Shown here: in pieces, positions 16,588 through 27,456 of the stretch
Layout of the letters: each line of letters opens with the position of its first letter
How positions within the stretch are numbered: position 1 is the stretch's first letter
Assembly (NCBI RefSeq): GCF_003363155.1
Contig: NZ_QRBE01000018.1
Coordinates: 18,560 to 82,559, forward strand
DNA from: Dyella monticola
GTDB taxonomy: Bacteria > Pseudomonadota > Gammaproteobacteria > Xanthomonadales > Rhodanobacteraceae
Direction: 5' to 3'
Length of the DNA: 64,000 nucleotides
The notes under the pieces: generated by a model
Databases searched by the model: none
What the model saw: the letters and a program-made list of their open reading frames with translations, nothing else
Told to the model about the DNA's origin: nothing
Position numbers and translations under genes: made by a program

Positions 16588-18462
16588 TTAGAACGCGTCG
16601 GAGGCGACCGCCTCACCCGTCTTGGCGACGGCGCGCGAGGGAATGAACTCGCCAGTGATCATCTGCGAGTAACTCGCGCCGGGACCGACCATCGGATACA
16701 CGCCGGCATCCGGATCGATCATCACTTCGAGGAACGAGGGGCCATCGAAGGCGAGAAATTCGGCGATGGTGCTGGCCAACTCCTCGCGGTTTTCCAATCG
16801 ACGCGCCCACGCGAAACCGTCGGCTTCGGCGGCGCGCACAAAGTCCTTGCGATGCAGGCTCTTGTCGGAAGAGGCGAAGCGTCCCTTGAAAAACAGCTTC
16901 TGCCACTGCCGCACCATGCCGTCGCCGACGTTGTTCATCACCACGATCTTCACCGGCAAGCCGTACGTGGTGACTGTTTCCAGCTCGCCGAGATTCATGC
17001 GTATGCTGGCGTCGCCATCGATATCGATCACCAGCGCATCGCGCCGCGCGAATTGCGCGCCGACCGCGGCAGGCAGGCCGAAACCCATCGTGCCCATGGA
17101 GCCGGAGGTAAGCCAATGCCGGGGTTCGACGAAATCCAGGTATTGCGCGGCCCACATCTGATGCTGGCCCACACCCGTGCTGAAGATCGCGCGACCTTGC
17201 GTATGACGGTTGATTTCTTCCAGCACTGCATAGGGCTGGATCAGGGCACTGTCGCGGTCGTAGTTCATCGAATGATTGCGCTTCAATGCAGCGACATGCG
17301 CATGCCAGTCCGCCAAAACGGGCTGATGGCCGTGAGCCTTCCCATACTGGATAAGCCGCTGCAGCGCACGATCGAGCGGGCCGACGTGCTGCCAGTCGGC
17401 CTGCTTCACCTTGTTGATCTCGGCCGGATCGATGTCGATGTGCGCGATGTATTTTGCCCGCGGTGCAAACTGCGGCGGCGAGCAGGCGACGCGATCATCG
17501 AAGCGCGCCCCGAGCGCAAACAGAAAATCGCAATCCTCCACAGCATAATTCGCATAGGCCGTGCCGTGCATGCCGAGCATGTGTAGCGACAACGGATGCG
17601 TGGTATCGAAACCGCCGATGCCCATCAGCGTGGTGGTGACCGGCAGGCCGAACGCGGCAACGAATTCGCGCAACAGCGAGGCCGAACCACTGCCGACGAC
17701 ACCGCCGCCGGCGTAGATCAACGGTCGCTTCGCGTCGGCCAGGGCCTGGAAGAAAGCAGCGCACTCGGCGTCGCTCAACGTTGCCTGTTCGATCGAGCGC
17801 AGACGCGCGCGATAGCCGGGCAGCGGCAGCTCCTCCTGACCATCGAAAACCACGGTGGCGTTCTGCACGTCCTTGGGAATGTCGACCACGACCGGGCCAG
17901 GCCGCCCGCTGCGCGCGATGGTGAATGCCGTGCGCAGCGTGGCCTCCAGCTTGTCCGCCGCGGTGACCAGGAACACGTGCTTGGCGCAGGAACTCATGAT
18001 GTTGCTGACCGGCGCTTCCTGAAACGCATCGCTGCCGATGGCCTGCGTGGAAACCTGGCCGCAGATCACCACCAGCGGAATCGAATCGGCGGCGGAATCG
18101 CGCACCGGCGTCACCATATTGGTGGCGCCCGGGCCGGACGTAACGATCGCCACGCCGACCTTGCCCGATGCGCGCGCATAACCGGACGCCATGAAGCCCG
18201 CACCTTGTTCGTTGGCAGGCACGACCAGCGGCATCGGCTCGCTGCCGTCCGCCTTGAGATGTTCCGCGTTATGCCGGAACACGGCGTCGTAAACCGGCAG
18301 GATCGCGCCGCCCGAATAACCGAACAGTACTTCCACTCCTTCGTCTGCCAGCACTTGTACGACGACATCCGCACCGCTCATGGCAGTGCCTGCCAGCGGA
18401 TGGCGCGCGATGGCCTGTTCGGCATCGGCGGCGGGTGTGGGTTTCAGCAGTGGCATGTTCAC
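16588..18462 (-). CDS. ilvG: Acetolactate synthase large subunit, IlvG type
   Basis: ThDP-, FAD- and Mg-dependent enzyme forming acetolactate or acetohydroxybutyrate for Val/Leu and Ile. It is 624 residues. N-terminal PYR domain: VLFGYSGGAILPVYDA, catalytic Glu in NEQGAGFMASGYARASG, and SGPGATNMVT. The C-terminal ThDP-binding segment is DIDGDASIRMNLGELET. A roughly 28-residue extension precedes ADVVVQVLADEG. Two in-frame starts (18462 and 18456) are both possible. It lies between the embedded VOC gene and ilvM. Confidence 0.95.
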   Translation of the reverse strand: MNMPLLKPTPAADAEQAIARHPLAGTAMSGADVVVQVLADEGVEVLFGYSGGAILPVYDAVFRHNAEHLKADGSEPMPLVVPANEQGAGFMASGYARASGKVGVAIVTSGPGATNMVTPVRDSAADSIPLVVICGQVSTQAIGSDAFQEAPVSNIMSSCAKHVFLVTAADKLEATLRTAFTIARSGRPGPVVVDIPKDVQNATVVFDGQEELPLPGYRARLRSIEQATLSDAECAAFFQALADAKRPLIYAGGGVVGSGSASLLREFVAAFGLPVTTTLMGIGGFDTTHPLSLHMLGMHGTAYANYAVEDCDFLFALGARFDDRVACSPPQFAPRAKYIAHIDIDPAEINKVKQADWQHVGPLDRALQRLIQYGKAHGHQPVLADWHAHVAALKRNHSMNYDRDSALIQPYAVLEEINRHTQGRAIFSTGVGQHQMWAAQYLDFVEPRHWLTSGSMGTMGFGLPAAVGAQFARRDALVIDIDGDASIRMNLGELETVTTYGLPVKIVVMNNVGDGMVRQWQKLFFKGRFASSDKSLHRKDFVRAAEADGFAWARRLENREELASTIAEFLAFDGPSFLEVMIDPDAGVYPMVGPGASYSQMITGEFIPSRAVAKTGEAVASDAF

Positions 18463-18529
18463 GTCGGTCCCTTGGTGCTTGAAGCGTGCGTTGTGGTGGT
18501 CGATGTCTGCGGAGCGCGCCGGCGGCGCG

Positions 18530-18844
18530 TCAGGCGCGCACGGGTGTGCCGTACATCTCCACGATGCGCTCGTCCTGCGCGTGCGTGGAAAAGTGTTCCC
18601 ACTCCAGGCCGTTCACATCGCGGGTGCTGGCAAAGCCTTCCGCAGCGTCGTCCTCGAAGCCGATGTGCCGCAATTGGCCGGCGCGCTCGGGATTCTGGTT
18701 GATCGAAAAATTCAAAAGATCAGTGCGCCACATCGCGTACTTGCCATCGACGACGGCGTTCGGCGGTTGACCCAGGCGCACGCTGTAGTCGGCAATGGAT
18801 GCCTTCAGATCGCCAACTGCAAGAGCTATGTGAAAACGTTTCAT
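18530..18844 (-). CDS. VOC (glyoxalase-like) protein embedded in the leu-ilv operon
   Basis: A 104-residue vicinal-oxygen-chelate protein: FHIALAVGDLKASIADYSVRLG at the start, LRHIGFEDD in the middle, and LEWEHFSTHAQDE near the end. It resembles ArsI/CadI-type extradiol-dioxygenase-fold proteins in length and motif order. Candidate metal ligands are His5, the His of LRHIG and the Glu of EWEHF. It lies between ilvC (76 bases) and ilvG (67 bases) on the same strand. The start at 18844 (MKRFHIAL) is preferred because the upstream ATG (18880) adds 12 residues the family lacks. No function in branched-chain synthesis is known to me. Confidence 0.75.
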   Translation of the reverse strand: MKRFHIALAVGDLKASIADYSVRLGQPPNAVVDGKYAMWRTDLLNFSINQNPERAGQLRHIGFEDDAAEGFASTRDVNGLEWEHFSTHAQDERIVEMYGTPVRA

Positions 18845-18920
18845 GCGCACATTTCCAATGAAGGACCATGCGGCGCCCATCCGCCGGAGACAGGGGGATT
18901 GAATGAGCGCCGCATGGGTT

Positions 18921-19937
18921 TTAACCGACTTTCTTCAGCGCAGGCTGGTTGGCTTTCGCACCCGTTTGCAACCACGGCATGCGCGCACGCAGCTGAGCGC
19001 CGACCTGCTCGATCGGATGATCCAGGTCCGCCTGCTTGAACTTCTTGTAGTTCGGCAGGCCGGCCTTGTACTCGGCGATCCAGTTGCGCGCGAAGGTGCC
19101 GTCCTGGATGTCCTTCAGCACCCCCTTCATGCGCTCCTTGGTGCCGGCATCGACCACGCGCGGGCCGCTGACGTAATCGCCGTACTGCGCGGTTTCGGAG
19201 ATGAACTCCAGCATGCGGGTGATGCCGCCTTCGTAGAACAGGTCCACGATCAGCTTCAGTTCGTGCAGCACTTCGTAATAGGCGATTTCCGGCTGATAGC
19301 CGGCTTCGACCAGGGTTTCGAAGCCCTTGATCACCAGCTCGCTGGCGCCGCCGCACAGCACGGCCTGTTCACCGAACAGATCGGTTTCGGTTTCTTCCTT
19401 GAAATCGGTCTTGATCAGCATGGCGCGCGCACCGCCCAGGCCAGCGGCGTAGGCCTTGGCTTTTTCTTCCGCGTGGCCGCTGACATCCTGATAGACCGCG
19501 TAGACGCACGGCACACCACGGCCGCGCTCATATTCGGTGCGCACCAGCGCGCCAGGGCCTTTCGGTGCAACCAGCACGACGTCGATGTCGGCGCGTGGTT
19601 CGATCTGCTTGAAGTGCACGTTGAAGCCGTGCGCGAACAGCAGGGCCGCACCTGCCTTGATGTTCGGCTCGATCGATTCCTTGTACAGCGTGGGCTGCAC
19701 CATGTCCGGGGTCAGCACAGCGATGAGATCCGCACCGCGTACGGCTTCGGCCGCTTCGACCACGTGGAAGCCATCGGCCACGGCCTTGTGCCAGGTCGGG
19801 CCATTCGGGCGCAGTCCGACCACGACATCCAGACCGGAGTCTTTCAAGTTGAGCGCGTGGGCGCGGCCCTGGCTGCCGTAGCCAAGAACGGCGATGCGGG
19901 CCTTGGCGAGCGTTTCGGTGGTGGCGGTGGTGCTCAT
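18921..19937 (-). CDS. ilvC: Ketol-acid reductoisomerase (class I)
   Basis: Converts acetolactate and acetohydroxybutyrate to dihydroxy acids using NAD(P)H and Mg. Its 338 residues make it the short class I form. The Rossmann motif is [13 protein letters not shown]. The cofactor loop reads [12 protein letters not shown] instead of the common GLRxGSxSWxKA; I recall a similar loop in Xanthomonas IlvC, so it looks lineage-typical. Metal-binding blocks [12 protein letters not shown] and [19 protein letters not shown] are intact. It overlaps ilvD by four bases. Confidence 0.96.
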   Translation of the reverse strand: MSTTATTETLAKARIAVLGYGSQGRAHALNLKDSGLDVVVGLRPNGPTWHKAVADGFHVVEAAEAVRGADLIAVLTPDMVQPTLYKESIEPNIKAGAALLFAHGFNVHFKQIEPRADIDVVLVAPKGPGALVRTEYERGRGVPCVYAVYQDVSGHAEEKAKAYAAGLGGARAMLIKTDFKEETETDLFGEQAVLCGGASELVIKGFETLVEAGYQPEIAYYEVLHELKLIVDLFYEGGITRMLEFISETAQYGDYVSGPRVVDAGTKERMKGVLKDIQDGTFARNWIAEYKAGLPNYKKFKQADLDHPIEQVGAQLRARMPWLQTGAKANQPALKKVG

Positions 19938-21655
19938 GCGGTGACTCCTGCGTCAGTGCCTGATGTGACAGGTGATGGGTTGGCGTTAGATGGTTTGCTT
20001 GTGCGTGGGTTGGCTTGCGTGGTCGCGCCTTCGGAGGCCGAGCCCACCAGTTGTGCGTATTTGGCGAGTGCGCCGCGCGTGACTTTCGGCGCCGGCGGTT
20101 GCCAGGTGGCGCGGCGTGCCGGCAGATCGGCGTCGGTGGAGATCGTGCGCGACTGCGCATCGATCACGATCCGATCGCCTTCGTGCAACAGCGCGATCGG
20201 ACCGCCGCGTGCCGCTTCAGGCGCGATATGGCCAACCATGAAACCGTGCGTGGCGCCGGAGAAGCGGCCGTCAGTGATGAGCGCGACATCGTCGCCAAGG
20301 CCGCGGCCGATGAGTGCCGCGGTAACGCCCAGCATTTCGCGCATGCCCGGGCCGCCGGCGGGGCCTTCATTGCGGATGACCACGACATCGCCCTTGGCGA
20401 TCTGGCCGGCCTGCACGGCCGCGAAGGCGTGTTCTTCGCTTTCGAACACGCGCGCATGGCCTTCGAAATGCGTGGCGCCTTTGCCGGCCAGTTTCAGGAT
20501 GCAACCCTCGGGTGCGAGGTTGCCGTACAGGATCGAATAGCCGCCGCGTGGTTTCAGTGGTTGGCTTACGGGGTGCACCACGTCTTGCGCGTCGGCACGC
20601 GGCGCGGCAGCGCATTCTTCGAACAAACTGCGGCCGGTAACGGTGGGCCTGTCTTCCAGCATGTTCGCTGCGATCAGCTCCTGCGCAACCCGGGCGCTAC
20701 CGCCGGCACCGAACATTTCCACGGCGGTGTAGCGACCGCCCGGCAACAGATCGGCGATTACCGGGGTGTGCGCGGACGCAGGTTCGAAGTCTTCGATGGT
20801 CCACGGCACACCGGCTTCGCGCGCGATCGCCAGCAGATGCAGCACGGCATTGGTGGACCCGGCGGTCGCCGCGACCATGCGCGCGGCATTGCGGAATGCC
20901 GTCTGGTCGAGGATATCCAACGGCTTGCGTTGCGCGCGCAGGCAATCCATCACCAGCTCGCCGCAGCGAAACGCCGCGTGTGCCTTCGCTGGATGGGTGG
21001 CGGGAATATCGTTGAAGCCCATCGGCGACAAGCCCAACGTCTGCAGCACCATCGCCATGGTGTTGGCGGTGAACTGGCCGCCGCATGCGCCCGCACCGGG
21101 ACAGGCATCTTTTTCGACGGCGGTCAGCTCGTCATCACCGATCTTGCCGGCGCCATGCGCGCCCACCGCCTCGAACACCTGCTGGATGGTGATCGGATGA
21201 TCGTTGTGATGCCCATGCGCAATGGTGCCGCCATACAGTGCAACGGCGGGAATGTTCAGGCGCGCCATCGCCATCGCAGCGGCAGGAATGGTTTTGTCGC
21301 AGCCGCACAGCACCACCATCGCATCGAGGCAGTGGCCATCCACCGCCAGTTCGATGGAATCGGTGATGACCTCGCGGCTGATCAGCGACGCACGCATGCC
21401 GGGCGTACCCATCGCGATGCCGTCGGTGACGGCGATGGTGTTGAACTCGACCGGCGTGCCACCTGCCGCGCGAACGCCGGCGGAAACGTGCTCGGCCAGT
21501 TCGCGCAGGTTGAGATTGCAGGGGCTCACGTTGGACCACGTGTGCACCACGGCCACCAGCGGCTTGGCGATGTCGCCGTCATTCAGGCCGGTGGCGCGCA
21601 ACATGGCGCGTGCCGGAGCACGGTCGGGGCCGGTTTTGATTTGATCGCTACGCAT
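19934..21655 (-). CDS. ilvD: Dihydroxy-acid dehydratase
   Basis: Fe-S enzyme that dehydrates the dihydroxy acids to the 2-keto acids of Val and Ile. It is 573 residues. Cluster cysteines are Cys46 (VSPCNLNL), Cys119 ([10 protein letters not shown]) and Cys191 ([14 protein letters not shown]), the pattern of the IlvD/Edd family. The ATG at 21655 follows GCGAGGG by about six bases and is chosen over the ATG at 21676. The last 40 or so residues are a Ser/Thr/Pro/Asn-rich tail with no family counterpart. Between leuB and ilvC. Confidence 0.96.
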   Translation of the reverse strand: MRSDQIKTGPDRAPARAMLRATGLNDGDIAKPLVAVVHTWSNVSPCNLNLRELAEHVSAGVRAAGGTPVEFNTIAVTDGIAMGTPGMRASLISREVITDSIELAVDGHCLDAMVVLCGCDKTIPAAAMAMARLNIPAVALYGGTIAHGHHNDHPITIQQVFEAVGAHGAGKIGDDELTAVEKDACPGAGACGGQFTANTMAMVLQTLGLSPMGFNDIPATHPAKAHAAFRCGELVMDCLRAQRKPLDILDQTAFRNAARMVAATAGSTNAVLHLLAIAREAGVPWTIEDFEPASAHTPVIADLLPGGRYTAVEMFGAGGSARVAQELIAANMLEDRPTVTGRSLFEECAAAPRADAQDVVHPVSQPLKPRGGYSILYGNLAPEGCILKLAGKGATHFEGHARVFESEEHAFAAVQAGQIAKGDVVVIRNEGPAGGPGMREMLGVTAALIGRGLGDDVALITDGRFSGATHGFMVGHIAPEAARGGPIALLHEGDRIVIDAQSRTISTDADLPARRATWQPPAPKVTRGALAKYAQLVGSASEGATTQANPRTSKPSNANPSPVTSGTDAGVTA

Positions 21656-21666
21656 CGTACCCTCGC

Positions 21667-22758
21667 TCAACCGCACGCACGCAGGCCGCAGAGAAACGCG
21701 GGCGTGGCGACGTCATCGAGGGCCGCGATCACCGCATCGCGGATCTGACCGGTGCTGGCGTTGCCACCGATATCGCGGCTGTGCGGTCCGTTGGTCAGCA
21801 CATGGCCGACCGCGGCTTCGACGGTGGTTGCCTCTACATCCAGGTCCAGCGAATGGCGCAGCAGCAATGCGGCGGACAGAATGGCGCCCAGCGGATTGGC
21901 AACGCCCTGGCCGGCGATGTCGGGTGCCGAACCATGGATCGGCTCATACAAACCGACTTTGCCTTCACCCAGCGACGCGGACGGTAGCAGACCCAGCGAA
22001 CCGGCCAGCGCGGCGGCTTCGTCGGTGAGGATGTCGCCGAACAGGTTTTCGGTCACGATCACGTCGTAGCGCGAGGGTTGCGTCAGCAGCAGCATCGCCA
22101 TCGAATCGACGAGCTGATGTTCCAGTTTCACGTCCGGATATTCCGCCGCAATGCGCGTGACCGTGCTGCGCCACAGGCGCGAGGTCTCCAGCACATTGGC
22201 TTTGTCGACCGAAGTGACATGCTGGCGACGTTCACGCGCCAATTCGAAAGCGCGGCGCGTCACGCGCTCGATTTCGGCCGCGGTGTATTTGCATTCATCG
22301 GTGGCGGTGTCGATGGTGCGCGTCTTGGCGCCGAAGTAAGCGCCGCCGGTCAGTTCGCGCACGAACAGTACATCGACGTTTTTCAGCTTCTCATTCTTCA
22401 ATGGCGACAACGCAGCGAGCGCCGGATGCACCTGCAGCGGGCGCAGATTGGCGAACACGCCCAGTGACGCGCGAAGGGCAAGCAGCCCTTGTTCGGGGCG
22501 CACCTTCGCCTGCGGATCAGACCATTTCGGGCCGCCCACTGCACCCAGCAGCACCGCATCAGCTTGCTTGCAGGCGTCCCATGTCGAGGCCGGCAGCGGT
22601 TCGCCGGTGGCGTCGATGGCGCAGCCGCCAATCAGATGCGAGGCGAATTCGAAGGTGTGTCCGCTGCGCTCGGCAACGGCTTGCAGTACGGCGACGGCCG
22701 CATCGATAACTTCCGGACCTACGCCGTCGCCGGGCAGGGTAACGATACGCGCCTTCAT
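21667..22758 (-). CDS. leuB: 3-isopropylmalate dehydrogenase
   Basis: NAD-dependent oxidative decarboxylation of 3-isopropylmalate in leucine synthesis. It is 363 residues with family blocks [45 protein letters not shown] and the C-terminal [13 protein letters not shown] and [19 protein letters not shown] signatures. It overlaps leuD by four bases and ends 11 bases before the ilvD start. Confidence 0.96.
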   Translation of the reverse strand: MKARIVTLPGDGVGPEVIDAAVAVLQAVAERSGHTFEFASHLIGGCAIDATGEPLPASTWDACKQADAVLLGAVGGPKWSDPQAKVRPEQGLLALRASLGVFANLRPLQVHPALAALSPLKNEKLKNVDVLFVRELTGGAYFGAKTRTIDTATDECKYTAAEIERVTRRAFELARERRQHVTSVDKANVLETSRLWRSTVTRIAAEYPDVKLEHQLVDSMAMLLLTQPSRYDVIVTENLFGDILTDEAAALAGSLGLLPSASLGEGKVGLYEPIHGSAPDIAGQGVANPLGAILSAALLLRHSLDLDVEATTVEAAVGHVLTNGPHSRDIGGNASTGQIRDAVIAALDDVATPAFLCGLRACG

Positions 22759-23339
22759 GCCGCCTTCTCCTGATGGTGTTCGTAGTGAGTGATTGCGTCG
22801 TTGTGTTGCAGCAGGAAACCGAGCTGGTCCACGCCGTTGAGAAGGCAGTGGCGTGCGAACGGTTCGAGCGTGAAGTGGATGCGTCCACCGTCCGGGAGCT
22901 CGATCGCCTGCTCGCGCACATCGATGGAAAGCTCGACCCCTGGGTGCTGCAGCAGCCAGTGGTGCTCGGCGTCAGCCAGCACGATCGCGAGCAGGCCATT
23001 CTTCAGCGCATTGCCGCGGAAGATGTCTGCGATTTCGCTGCACAGCACCGCCTGAATGCCGTAGTCGAGCAATGCCCATGGCGCGTGCTCGCGTGATGAG
23101 CCGCAACCGAAATTGCGGCCGGCCACGAGAATCGAGCACCCGTGCGCTTCGGGCTGGTTGAGCGGAAACGCCGGGTTGTTGCCACCATCCTGGGTATAGC
23201 GCCAGTCGTTGAAGCAGAACTTGCCCAGGCCGGCGCGTTCGGTGGTGGTAAGAAAGCGCGCGGGGATGATGCGATCGGTGTCGATGTTTTCATCCCGCAG
23301 CACGGCGGTGCGCGAGTGGATGCGCGTTACGGACTTCAT
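22755..23339 (-). CDS. leuD: 3-isopropylmalate dehydratase small subunit
   Basis: Small subunit (swivel domain) of isopropylmalate isomerase, paired with LeuC. Its 194 residues include [13 protein letters not shown], the [14 protein letters not shown] signature and [16 protein letters not shown]. The ATG at 23339 overlaps the leuC stop (ATGA); the reading frame stays open upstream to 23549, but that part lies inside leuC. Standard coupling with leuC. Confidence 0.96.
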   Translation of the reverse strand: MKSVTRIHSRTAVLRDENIDTDRIIPARFLTTTERAGLGKFCFNDWRYTQDGGNNPAFPLNQPEAHGCSILVAGRNFGCGSSREHAPWALLDYGIQAVLCSEIADIFRGNALKNGLLAIVLADAEHHWLLQHPGVELSIDVREQAIELPDGGRIHFTLEPFARHCLLNGVDQLGFLLQHNDAITHYEHHQEKAA

Positions 23340-24748
23340 GCGGCCACCTCCGTCAGGTATTCGCGTGGATCGGCGATCGCGCCGGCGATGGCGGATGCGG
23401 CGGCGGTGGCAGGGCTTGCCAGCACCGTGCGCGCGCCCTTGCCCTGGCGGCCTTCGAAATTGCGATTGGAGGTGCTCACTACCAGCTGTCCAGGTTGGGC
23501 GAGATCGCCGTTCATGGCGATGCACATCGAGCAACCCGGAATGCGCCATTCCGCGCCGGCGGCAAGAAACACCTCGTGCAACCCTTCCTTCTCCGCATCG
23601 CGGCGCACCGCTTCGGAACCGGGGACGATCAGCACACGCACGCCATGGGCGATACGTCGACCGCGCATCACATTGGCGGCTTCACGCAAATCGGAAAGAC
23701 GCGAATTCGTGCAGCTGCCGATGAACACCACATCCACCGCCATGCCCTGCATCGCCTGGTTCGGCTTGGCCTGCATGTAGTCGAGCGCACGTTGTTCGAC
23801 CGGGTTGCGCGCGGCGGGAACGGGCTTGTCCAGCGCGATGGCCATGCCCGGGTGCGTGCCGTAGGTGACGGTGGGGCGGATCTGGCTGGCGTCGATGTGC
23901 ACTTCACGGTCGTATTGGGCGTCTTCATCGCTGCGCAGTTGGCGCCAGCGTTCGACGGTGGCATCCCATGCAGCGCCCTGCGGTGCACGCGGACGGCCCT
24001 TCAGCCACGCGAAGGTGGTTTCGTCGGGGGCGATCAAGCCTGCACGCGCGCCGGCTTCGATCGACATGTTGCAGACCGTCATGCGCTCTTCCATCGACAG
24101 CGCCTCGATGGCCTGGCCGCGGTACTCGAGCACGTAGCCGGTGCCGCCGTCCACGCCGATCTCGCCGATGATGTGCAGGATCAGATCCTTCGCGCCGACA
24201 CCGCGCGGCAGCGTGCCGTCGACATGGATGGCGAAGGTTTTCGGCTTGCGCTGCAGCAGGCACTGCGTGGCCATGACATGGCCCACTTCGGTGGTACCGA
24301 TACCGAACGCGAGCGCGCCGAATGCGCCATGCGTGGAGGTGTGGCTGTCGCCGCACACAATCGTCATGCCCGGTTGCGTGGCGCCGAGCTCGGGGCCGAT
24401 CACGTGCACGATGCCGCGATCGTCGCTGTCCCAGCCGTACAGCTGCACGCCGAACTCGCGGCAGTTGGCTTCCAGCTGCGCGACCTGTGCCTTGGCTTCG
24501 GCGTTCGTGTACGGGCGCTCGCCGTTTGCAGCCGGCGGCAGCGTCGGCGTGGAATGATCGAGCGTGGCCAGCGTGCGATCCGGGCGACGCAGCTTCAGTC
24601 CGCGTGAGCGCAGTTCGCTGAATGCCTGCGGTGAGGTGACTTCGTGCACCAGGTGCAGGTCGATGTACAGCACGGCCGGTGTATCGGCTGTTTCGGGCGC
24701 TACGACGTGAGCGTCCCAGATCTTTTCAAATAACGTACGCGAACTCAT
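23336..24748 (-). CDS. leuC: 3-isopropylmalate dehydratase large subunit
   Basis: Aconitase-family subunit of isopropylmalate isomerase carrying a [4Fe-4S] cluster. It is 470 residues, usual for the family. Cluster ligands are the Cys of [13 protein letters not shown] and the two Cys of [11 protein letters not shown]. Other signatures include ATLDHSTPT and [21 protein letters not shown]. It overlaps ilvE upstream and leuD downstream by four bases each. Confidence 0.97.
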   Translation of the reverse strand: MSSRTLFEKIWDAHVVAPETADTPAVLYIDLHLVHEVTSPQAFSELRSRGLKLRRPDRTLATLDHSTPTLPPAANGERPYTNAEAKAQVAQLEANCREFGVQLYGWDSDDRGIVHVIGPELGATQPGMTIVCGDSHTSTHGAFGALAFGIGTTEVGHVMATQCLLQRKPKTFAIHVDGTLPRGVGAKDLILHIIGEIGVDGGTGYVLEYRGQAIEALSMEERMTVCNMSIEAGARAGLIAPDETTFAWLKGRPRAPQGAAWDATVERWRQLRSDEDAQYDREVHIDASQIRPTVTYGTHPGMAIALDKPVPAARNPVEQRALDYMQAKPNQAMQGMAVDVVFIGSCTNSRLSDLREAANVMRGRRIAHGVRVLIVPGSEAVRRDAEKEGLHEVFLAAGAEWRIPGCSMCIAMNGDLAQPGQLVVSTSNRNFEGRQGKGARTVLASPATAAASAIAGAIADPREYLTEVAA

Positions 24749-25746
24749 GCGGCAACCTCGGACGAAGCGTGCTGTTCTTGAGGAGTGCGGCCATGGGTGG
24801 CCGCTTTTTGATTTTCGCGGTCAAGGGCGACCGCATTGACCGACGTCAGCCATCCGTAGCGGTCTTGCGTGCGGCCATCGAACAGGCCGAAAAATGCGTC
24901 GCGCAGTGCGCGCGTGATGGGGCCTGGCGTGCCGTTGCCGACCTTCTTGCGATCGACCGAACGCACCGGCGTGATTTCCGCCGCAGTGCCGGTCATGAAC
25001 ACTTCGTCTGCGCTGTACAGCGCTTCGCGCGGCAAGTCGCGCTCTTGGACCACATAGCCCAGATCGTTGGCGAGCGTGATCACCGAGTCACGGGTGATAC
25101 CGGCCAGAATGCCGGCGCTCGACGGTGGCGTAAGCAGCTTGCCGCGCTTGACCAGGAACAGGTTCTCACCCGCACCTTCGCTCAACAGGCCGTTGTAGCC
25201 CAGTGCGATGCCCTCATCGAAACCACCGCGGCGCGCTTCCAGGCCGATCAACTGGCTACTGAGGTAATTACCGCCGGCTTTCGCCCAGCTCGGAAAGGTG
25301 TTGGGCGCGGCGCGGTTCCACGAGGACACGCACACGTCCGCGCCACGTTCGGCCGCTTCGCCGAGGTAAGCGCCCCATTCCATAGCCATGATCGCGACGT
25401 CGACGGGCGCACCGTCCCTGGGGAGAACGCCGAGCCCGCCGGCGCCGCGAAAAACAATCGGTCGTACATAGGCTGATGCCATCCGATTGGCGCGAATCAC
25501 GTCCAGGCAAGCGTCGTTGATTTCATCTTCGGTGTAGCCGATGTCGATCTCATACACGCGCGCCGATTCGAACAGGCGGCGCGTGTGATCGGCCAGGCGA
25601 AAATAAGCTGGTCCTTCCGGCGTGGCGTACACGCGCTCGCCTTCGAACACGGACGAGCCGTAGTGCAAGGCATGCGTGCTGACGTGAACGGTGGCTTCGG
25701 CCCAGGGCTTGATGCGGCCGTTATGCCAAAGGAAGGGCGTGCTCAT
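24745..25746 (-). CDS. ilvE: Branched-chain amino acid aminotransferase
   Basis: Class IV PLP aminotransferase doing the last step of Ile, Val and Leu synthesis from glutamate. It is 333 residues. The PLP lysine is in [11 protein letters not shown] (E. coli Lys159), with [12 protein letters not shown] and [12 protein letters not shown]. The C-terminus has a 25-30-residue tail after GWLTSVN. It overlaps leuA and leuC by four bases each, an unusual position between leuA and leuC. Confidence 0.95.
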   Translation of the reverse strand: MSTPFLWHNGRIKPWAEATVHVSTHALHYGSSVFEGERVYATPEGPAYFRLADHTRRLFESARVYEIDIGYTEDEINDACLDVIRANRMASAYVRPIVFRGAGGLGVLPRDGAPVDVAIMAMEWGAYLGEAAERGADVCVSSWNRAAPNTFPSWAKAGGNYLSSQLIGLEARRGGFDEGIALGYNGLLSEGAGENLFLVKRGKLLTPPSSAGILAGITRDSVITLANDLGYVVQERDLPREALYSADEVFMTGTAAEITPVRSVDRKKVGNGTPGPITRALRDAFFGLFDGRTQDRYGWLTSVNAVALDRENQKAATHGRTPQEQHASSEVAA

Positions 25747-27344
25747 GCGGTGGCTCCTAGTGCGGGTGCATCGCTGCGTTCGTGGGCGTGCCGCTCGATG
25801 CGATTGACGATGGCGAGCGCTGCATGCGCGGTCGCCTCGATGATGTCGGTGCTGACGCTGCTGCCGTGCCAGTCGCGCTTGGCGTGGCGCGCGCTCAGTT
25901 GAGCGTGGCCTTGCGCATCGCCACCTTCGCTGATGGCGCGCACCTGGAAGCCCGTCAGTACCATGTCCGTGTCAGTGGCGCGTTCGATCGCGCGCAGCAC
26001 GGCGTCGACCGGGCCGTCGCCAATGGCGGCTTCGCCGATTTCGCGGCCGTCGTCATGGCGCAGTTTCACCGTGGCCGATGCGCTGCCGCCCAAATGCGAA
26101 GTGGTGTGGAGTTGGGTGAAGTGCCACGGACCAGTGGCATCCGGATCCTGTCCCAGCGCCAGCGCTTCCAGATCTTCGTCGCGAACCTCGCGTTTGCGGT
26201 CAGCCAGCGCTTTGAAGCGCTTGAAGATGCTTTCCATCGCTTCGTCGTCCACGGTATGCCCGAGCGCTTCCAGGCGCTGGCGCAGGGCATGACGGCCGGA
26301 ATGCTTGCCCAGGACCAGGGTGGTTTCGGAAATGCCGACATCCTGTGGATGCATGATTTCGTAGGTGTCGCGATGCTTGAGCATGCCGTGCTGATGGATG
26401 CCCGACTCGTGCGCGAAAGCGTTGTCCCCCACGATGGCCTTGTTGCGCTGGACCACCTGGCCGGTGAGCTGGGTAAGGAGACGCGAGGTCGGATGCAGCT
26501 TACGGGTGTCGATGCCGGTACGCAGCCCGAAGTGCGGTGCGCGCACTTTCAGGGCCATCACGATTTCTTCCAGCGCGGCGTTGCCGGCGCGCTCGCCGAT
26601 GCCATTGATGGTGCATTCCACCTGACGTGCGCCGGCGCTCACAGCGGCCAGGCTGTTGGCGACGGCCATGCCCAAGTCATCGTGGCAATGCGTGGAGAAT
26701 ACGGCTTTGTGCGCATCGCGTACGTGCTGGCGAAGATAGGTGATGCGCTCAAGCATTTCCGACGGGGTGATGTAGCCCACGGTATCGGGAACGTTGACCG
26801 TGGTGGCGCCGGCGGCAATGGCGGCGCTGAAGACTTCAATCAGGAATTCCGGCTCGGTGCGCATCGCATCTTCGGCGGAGAATTCGATGTCTGCGCAGTA
26901 CTTGCGCGCGTGCTCGATGGAGGCGATGGCGGTTTCCACGACCTGCTGCTTGCTCATGCCGAGCTTGTGCTCGCGATGCAGTGGACTGGTGGAAAGAAAC
27001 AGGTGTATGCGGGAGCTTTTTGCGTGTTCCAGCGCGCGCGCGGCGGTATCGATGTCGCCGGTTTGACATCGCGCCAGTGCGCACACGGTGGCGGTGCGCA
27101 ATGTTCGCGCGATCTCTTCGACCGCCGCAAAATCATCCGGTGAGGCCTGCGGAAATCCAGCCTCCAGGATGTCCACGCCGAGCGTTTCGAGAGCTTGTGC
27201 CATGCACAATTTCGCGCGCCGATCCATGGAAAACCCCGGTGCCTGCTCACCATCGCGCAAGGTGGTGTCGAAGATGCGTACGCGATCTTCGGCGCTATCA
27301 CCATTTGCGGTGGTGTCGTTCCGTTGAGCTGTTTGCTGGTTCAT
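25743..27344 (-). CDS. leuA: 2-isopropylmalate synthase
   Basis: Condenses acetyl-CoA with 2-ketoisovalerate, the committed step of leucine synthesis, usually inhibited by leucine. It is 533 residues. The N-terminal HMGL-type barrel starts RIFDTTLRDGEQAPGFSM, with STHCHDDLGMAVAN and GIGERAGNAALEEIV. A C-terminal LeuA dimer/regulatory domain follows from about residue 400. It is the first structural gene behind the attenuator at 27380-27411 and overlaps ilvE by four bases. Confidence 0.96.
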   Translation of the reverse strand: MNQQTAQRNDTTANGDSAEDRVRIFDTTLRDGEQAPGFSMDRRAKLCMAQALETLGVDILEAGFPQASPDDFAAVEEIARTLRTATVCALARCQTGDIDTAARALEHAKSSRIHLFLSTSPLHREHKLGMSKQQVVETAIASIEHARKYCADIEFSAEDAMRTEPEFLIEVFSAAIAAGATTVNVPDTVGYITPSEMLERITYLRQHVRDAHKAVFSTHCHDDLGMAVANSLAAVSAGARQVECTINGIGERAGNAALEEIVMALKVRAPHFGLRTGIDTRKLHPTSRLLTQLTGQVVQRNKAIVGDNAFAHESGIHQHGMLKHRDTYEIMHPQDVGISETTLVLGKHSGRHALRQRLEALGHTVDDEAMESIFKRFKALADRKREVRDEDLEALALGQDPDATGPWHFTQLHTTSHLGGSASATVKLRHDDGREIGEAAIGDGPVDAVLRAIERATDTDMVLTGFQVRAISEGGDAQGHAQLSARHAKRDWHGSSVSTDIIEATAHAALAIVNRIERHAHERSDAPALGATA

Positions 27345-27379
27345 GCGTGGCTCCGTTTGGGGCGGGCTATAGGGGCGAT

Positions 27380-27411
27380 AAAAAACCCCGCATCCTGGTG
27401 GGTGCGGGGTT
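27380..27411 (-). terminator. Attenuator terminator of the leu-ilv operon
   Basis: On the minus strand a perfect nine-pair stem, AACCCCGCA against TGCGGGGTT, with a ten-base loop, runs into a T tract (27380-27385), 35 bases before the leuA start. The 5' arm region CCCGCACC (27401-27408) is also the exact complement of GGTGCGGG (27461-27468) at the end of the leader peptide gene. The two structures are mutually exclusive, as required for ribosome-mediated attenuation. Confidence 0.9.
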
Positions 27412-27456
27412 CTTCGGGGTATCTAGGTTAGTTTTGCTTTACCTTGACACGCGCCC

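Noticed and set aside
18903..21748. Long plus-strand frames (545 and 577 codons) opposite ilvC and ilvD
   Set aside because: They are antisense shadows of genes with intact active-site motifs; no ribosome-binding sites or domains are visible.
25782..27143. A 453-codon plus-strand frame opposite leuA
   Set aside because: Antisense to a complete LeuA; composition is typical of a shadow frame.
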